Below are positions 7,889-10,226 of a DNA stretch of 10,226 bases, piece by piece. The stretch is taken from positions 1 through 10,226 of the forward strand of contig JAUXGY010000035.1 in the NCBI GenBank assembly GCA_030621805.1. Reading direction: 5' to 3'. The stretch comes from Kiritimatiellales bacterium (GTDB lineage: Bacteria > Verrucomicrobiota > Kiritimatiellia > Kiritimatiellales > Pontiellaceae). A model generated the notes under the pieces. It searched no databases. It saw nothing but the letters and a program-made list of their open reading frames with translations, and was not told the DNA's origin. The position numbers and the translations under genes were made by a program. Each line of letters begins with the position of its first letter. Positions within the stretch are counted from its first letter, which is position 1.

Positions 7889-8017
7889 GTTTTTCTTCCT
7901 TTCAGTCAGAACGTGATGCGTAACGAGTAATGCGTGACTTAAACACCTTACGTATTACGAATTACGTATTAATCCTTTTCCAATGAGGAACCTGATCAAG
8001 AGCATGGGCGGCGGGAT
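7889..8017 (-). promoter_or_regulatory. thiC leader, probable riboswitch expression platform
   Basis: The 129 bases between the TPP aptamer and thiC hold a segment that, in the RNA, reads GAUCAGGUUC (plus 7988-7997). It can pair with GAACCUGUUC inside the aptamer (plus 8043-8052) at nine of ten positions. Overlapping it, UUCCU (plus 7986-7990) can pair with AGGAA of the ribosome site (plus 7896-7900). The two pairings are mutually exclusive, which suggests translational control: with TPP bound the segment is free to mask the ribosome site, and without TPP it invades the aptamer. No intrinsic terminator is visible. This is a fold by eye, not computed. The leader also contains the heptad inverted repeat at 7914-7971. 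Confidence 0.5.
7914..7971. repeat. Inverted heptad repeats in the thiC leader
   Basis: Two 24-base arms (7914-7937 and 7948-7971) form an inverted repeat around a ten-base loop, with 17 of 24 positions complementary. Four of the seven differences are G opposite T, so they would be wobble pairs in plus-strand RNA but C-A mismatches in the thiC mRNA. Each arm is also a tandem of heptads: GCGTAAC, GAGTAAT, GCGTGAC on the left, and CTTACGT, ATTACGA, ATTACGT on the right (which reads as ACGTAAT units on the other strand). This looks like an inserted short repeat rather than part of the riboswitch. Confidence 0.7.
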
Positions 8018-8100
8018 TCGCTTCCCTACGCCGGCATTATCCGAACAGGTTCGAAGGGTTTGTCTCAGTCCCGGCACCCGCCGCAGACACCCCTAGCGTC
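8018..8100 (-). ncRNA. TPP (thi-box) riboswitch aptamer
   Basis: Read on the minus strand, the conserved thi-box blocks appear in order: GGGGTG (plus 8088-8093), a variable P3 stem, CTGAGA (plus 8063-8068), ACCC, GAACCTG (plus 8046-8052), GGATAATGCCGGCGTAGGGAA in two adjoining blocks (plus 8022-8042). P1 can close with CGCT (plus 8095-8098) against AGCG (plus 8019-8022). These are the residues that bind the pyrimidine and pyrophosphate ends of TPP. The usual ACCTGAT reads ACCTGTT here, a small departure. It lies 130 bases before thiC on the same strand and should repress thiC, and probably the VanZ-like gene, when TPP is abundant. Confidence 0.97.
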
Positions 8101-8109
8101 AATTCGGGC

Positions 8110-8137
8110 AATCTACGCGCATCGGCCCGCGAGTCAA
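8110..8137 (-). promoter_or_regulatory. Probable sigma-70 promoter of thiC
   Basis: On the minus strand a -35 element TTGACT (plus 8132-8137) and a -10 element TAGATT (plus 8110-8115) are separated by 16 bases. Transcription would start near 8103, only a few bases before the P1 stem of the TPP aptamer, which is where a riboswitch promoter should place it. The -10 matches consensus at four of six positions. Confidence 0.55.
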
Positions 8138-8186
8138 CCTCAAACACGATGTTGACCATGTTTATCATCATTTACTTGTTTCTATC

Positions 8187-8195
8187 GGTTTACAA
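8187..8195. promoter_or_regulatory. Possible BirA-type biotin operator half-site
   Basis: GGTTTACAA is identical to the right half of the E. coli bio operator bound by BirA-biotinyl-AMP, and it lies 54 bases before bioB. The left half TTGTAAACC is not present at the usual 14-16 base spacing; the best candidate (8162-8170) matches five of nine. A looser inverted partner, CACGATGTTGACC (8145-8157), mirrors GGTTTACAACGTG (8187-8199) at 10 of 13 positions but with a 29-base spacer. Suggestive only. Confidence 0.35.
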
Positions 8196-8249
8196 CGTGC
8201 CCACCCGTGGCTACTATCCGCCCCCATTGAACCCTTTGGAGAATTTACC

Positions 8250-9227
8250 ATGGATTGGAAAACCCTGAGCGACCGCGTATTGAACGACGGAGCAATCACC
8301 AAAACCGAAGCGCTGGCCATTTTGGAGTCGTCCGACGACGAGCTGCTGGATGTGCTTCAGAATGCCTACCGCATCCGCAAAAAATATTTTGGGAATAAGG
8401 TGTCGCTCCATCTATTGCGCAACGTGAAAAGCGGTAAATGCCCCGAGGACTGTGCGTTCTGTTCGCAATCCACATCCGCGATCAACGAAGTTGAGCGCTA
8501 TGACTTTCAAACCGTAGAAAGCATCGTCAAGGGTGCGCAGGCCGCCGTTGATCGTCAGGCCAAACGTTACTGCGTGGTATCGAGCACCCGCGCCCCCTCC
8601 CCTAACGAGCTAGAAACTATTTGCGAGGCCGCCGTCCAGATTAAGCAGAAGCACCCCTCCCTCGAAATCTGTTCATCGCTCGGTCTGCTGACCGAAGAAA
8701 AAGCCATACGCCTGAAAATATCCGGCGTCGACCGCTTCAACCACAACCTCGAAACGTCGGAAAACTATTTCCCGGAAGTCGTCACGACCCACGACTTCGA
8801 AGATCGCGTGAACACCGCCAAGATCATTAAGAAAGTGGGGCTCGACCTCTGCTCCGGCGGGCTCTTCGGCATGGGGGAATCCCTGCAGGATCGCGTTGAC
8901 CTCATCTTTGCCCTCGCCGATCTCGACGTCGACTCCGTGCCGATCAACTTTCTCGATCCACGTCCGGGAACCGAATTTGAAGGGCAGGCCAACCCCCTCT
9001 CCCCCAACGACTGTCTGCGGGGGCTGGCTATGGCACGTTTTTCCATGCCCGCCACCGAGGTACGCATTGCCGGCGGGCGCGAAACCACCCTGCGCGGCCT
9101 TCAGCCGCTCGCCCTCTACCCCGCCAACTCCATGTTTACCGCGGGCTATCTCACCACCGGCGGACAGGATTATGAAACCGACAAGCGCATGATCGAAGAC
9201 GCCGGGTTTGTTATTCAGAAGGCTTGA
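8250..9227 (+). CDS. bioB: Biotin synthase BioB
   Basis: BioB inserts sulfur into dethiobiotin, the last step of biotin synthesis, using a radical-SAM [4Fe-4S] cluster and a sacrificial [2Fe-2S] cluster. The protein has 325 residues, within the normal range. The radical-SAM motif C-X3-C-X2-C is Cys64, Cys68 and Cys71 in KCPEDCAFCSQS. The [2Fe-2S] ligands align as Cys108, Cys141, Cys201 and Arg272, equivalent to E. coli Cys97, Cys128, Cys188 and Arg260. Other family marks are FNHNLETS (163-170), CSGGLFGMGE (201-210), NFLDPRPGT (233-241) and AGGRETTLRGLQPL. The style (VSSTRAPS, LGLLTEEKA) is closer to Bacillus-like BioB than to the E. coli form. ATG 8250 follows TGGAGAA (8237-8243). It is divergent from thiC. 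No other bio gene is in the window, so biotin synthesis may be scattered or partial here. The dus gene follows after 22 bases. Confidence 0.97.
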   Translation: MDWKTLSDRVLNDGAITKTEALAILESSDDELLDVLQNAYRIRKKYFGNKVSLHLLRNVKSGKCPEDCAFCSQSTSAINEVERYDFQTVESIVKGAQAAVDRQAKRYCVVSSTRAPSPNELETICEAAVQIKQKHPSLEICSSLGLLTEEKAIRLKISGVDRFNHNLETSENYFPEVVTTHDFEDRVNTAKIIKKVGLDLCSGGLFGMGESLQDRVDLIFALADLDVDSVPINFLDPRPGTEFEGQANPLSPNDCLRGLAMARFSMPATEVRIAGGRETTLRGLQPLALYPANSMFTAGYLTTGGQDYETDKRMIEDAGFVIQKA

Positions 9228-9249
9228 GGCTTGAGGCCAGAGGTATGGA

Positions 9250-10218
9250 ATGAATTTTTGGAAAAAATTCAAAACCCCCATCATTGCGTTGGCCCCGATG
9301 GAGGACGTGACTGACACGGTCCTGCGCGAGCTACTGCTTGGCCTCGCCGACCCCGGTTGCCTACATGTGGTCATGACCGAGTTTGTCTCGACCGATGGGC
9401 TGCTGCATAAGAAGGGTCGCCACCGAGTTGTCCACCGTCTGCGTGTCACCGACGAAGAACGCCGGTTGCTGAAAGAAAAGAACGTCAAGATTGTGGCGCA
9501 AATCTGGGGCAACACCCCGGAAAACTACCAACAGGTCATCCGCGAGATTACTGAAGAGATGGAGTTCGACGGGATCGACATTAACATGGGCTGCCCGGTT
9601 CCGAAGGTCGTGCGGCGCGGTTGCTGCTCCGGCCTGATTGGCAATCCAACGTTAGCGAAGGAAATCATCCTCGCCTCAAAGGAAGCCACCCCTTTACCGA
9701 TCTCCGTCAAAACACGTATCGGTCTGAAATCGATCGCTACCGAGGAATGGATCGGCCACGTGCTTGAAACCAAGCCAGCCGCCCTCATCATTCACGGTCG
9801 AATGCAAAAACAGATGTCGGAGGGACTCGCGGACTGGGGTGAAATTTCCAAAGCGGCGCGGTTACGGGATCAACTGGGTCTCGACCTACCTGTGCTTGGG
9901 AACGGCGACCTCCAATCCGTGGAAGAAGCGCGCTCCAAATGCGCCGAGTTTCAGCTGGATGGAGCGATGATCGGCCGCGGTATCTTTAATAATCCGTGGA
10001 TCTTCATGGACGAGCAACGCGACCGCACCCGCGAGGAAAAGCTGGAGCTGCTCTGGAAACATACCGAGCTCTTCGACCGCGTGTGGGGCGACACCAAAAA
10101 CTTCCACATCCTGCGACGCTACTACTCGATCTATTCCAAAGGCTTCCCCGGAGCCGCCGCCCTGCGCACCCGGCTCATGCAAACCGAAAAGTCGGATCGT
10201 AGCCATGTCGTTCTGTGA
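9250..10218 (+). CDS. tRNA-dihydrouridine synthase (Dus family)
   Basis: Dus enzymes are FMN- and NADPH-dependent and reduce specific uridines of tRNA to dihydrouridine. The 322-residue protein has the TIM-barrel signature: LAPMEDVTDTVLRELL (14-29) at the FMN site, TEFVSTDGL (43-51), then the catalytic motif NMGCPVPKVVRRG (112-124) with Cys115 as the expected proton donor. FMN-phosphate and base contacts follow in VKTRIG (153-158), IIHGR (180-184), GNGD (217-220) and GAMIGRGIFNNPW (238-250). A C-terminal helical tRNA-binding domain occupies the rest. APMED and TEFVS are nearer DusC than DusA, but I cannot fix the subfamily or target position. Two adjacent Cys (125-126) occur where many homologues have Gly-Ala or Gly-Ser. 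ATG follows AGAGG (9239-9243). It lies 22 bases after bioB, so the two are likely co-transcribed, though functionally unrelated. Confidence 0.94.
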   Translation: MNFWKKFKTPIIALAPMEDVTDTVLRELLLGLADPGCLHVVMTEFVSTDGLLHKKGRHRVVHRLRVTDEERRLLKEKNVKIVAQIWGNTPENYQQVIREITEEMEFDGIDINMGCPVPKVVRRGCCSGLIGNPTLAKEIILASKEATPLPISVKTRIGLKSIATEEWIGHVLETKPAALIIHGRMQKQMSEGLADWGEISKAARLRDQLGLDLPVLGNGDLQSVEEARSKCAEFQLDGAMIGRGIFNNPWIFMDEQRDRTREEKLELLWKHTELFDRVWGDTKNFHILRRYYSIYSKGFPGAAALRTRLMQTEKSDRSHVVL

Positions 10219-10226
10219 GCCAGGGA

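Noticed and set aside
6308..7930. 540-residue open frame on the plus strand opposite thiC
   Set aside because: It is antisense to nearly all of thiC, has no recognisable domain, and arises from GC-rich codon bias. thiC itself has every family motif and its riboswitch.

Overview
The window is a compact stretch of a bacterial chromosome. It carries seven complete housekeeping or metabolic genes plus one small membrane-protein gene, and it has no mobile-element genes, phage genes, CRISPR array, rRNA or tRNA. Coding DNA is moderately GC-rich with many C-ending codons, while the spacer before the first gene is AT-rich. An apparently electron-bifurcating type of EtfAB with an acyl-CoA dehydrogenase suggests an anaerobic or fermentative lifestyle. 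GlnRS, the style of the enzymes, and intergenic palindromes and heptad repeats would fit a PVC-group bacterium (Kiritimatiellota/Verrucomicrobiota). That placement is a guess from pattern memory, not a demonstrated assignment.

Layout, left to right. 1-348: AT-rich spacer with a possible divergent start codon at the very edge and the glnS leader. 349-2004 (+): glutaminyl-tRNA synthetase. 2005-2434: gene-free spacer full of short palindromes that look like a dispersed repeat. 2435-5408 (+): a three-gene operon etfB-etfA-acyl-CoA dehydrogenase, with a 4-base etfB/etfA overlap. It is followed by a folded 3' UTR and a strong intrinsic terminator (5488-5517). 5514-5933 (-): VanZ-like membrane protein, convergent with the operon. 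5975-7888 (-): thiC, preceded by a TPP riboswitch (about 8018-8100) and a plausible sigma-70 promoter (8110-8137). 8250-9227 (+): bioB, divergent from thiC. 9250-10218 (+): a tRNA-dihydrouridine synthase 22 bases after bioB, probably co-transcribed.

The genes fall into three functional groups. EtfAB and the dehydrogenase should form one acyl-CoA/enoyl-CoA redox complex. ThiC and BioB are radical-SAM, iron-sulfur enzymes of thiamine and biotin synthesis that share a divergent control region. GlnRS and Dus act on tRNA. I found no new defence or mobile system. The parts most worth a second look are regulatory and repeat DNA: a mutually exclusive pairing that could be the TPP riboswitch expression platform, inverted heptad repeats in the thiC leader, a BirA-like half-site before bioB, the palindrome-rich spacer after glnS, and the folded 3' UTR of the etf operon.
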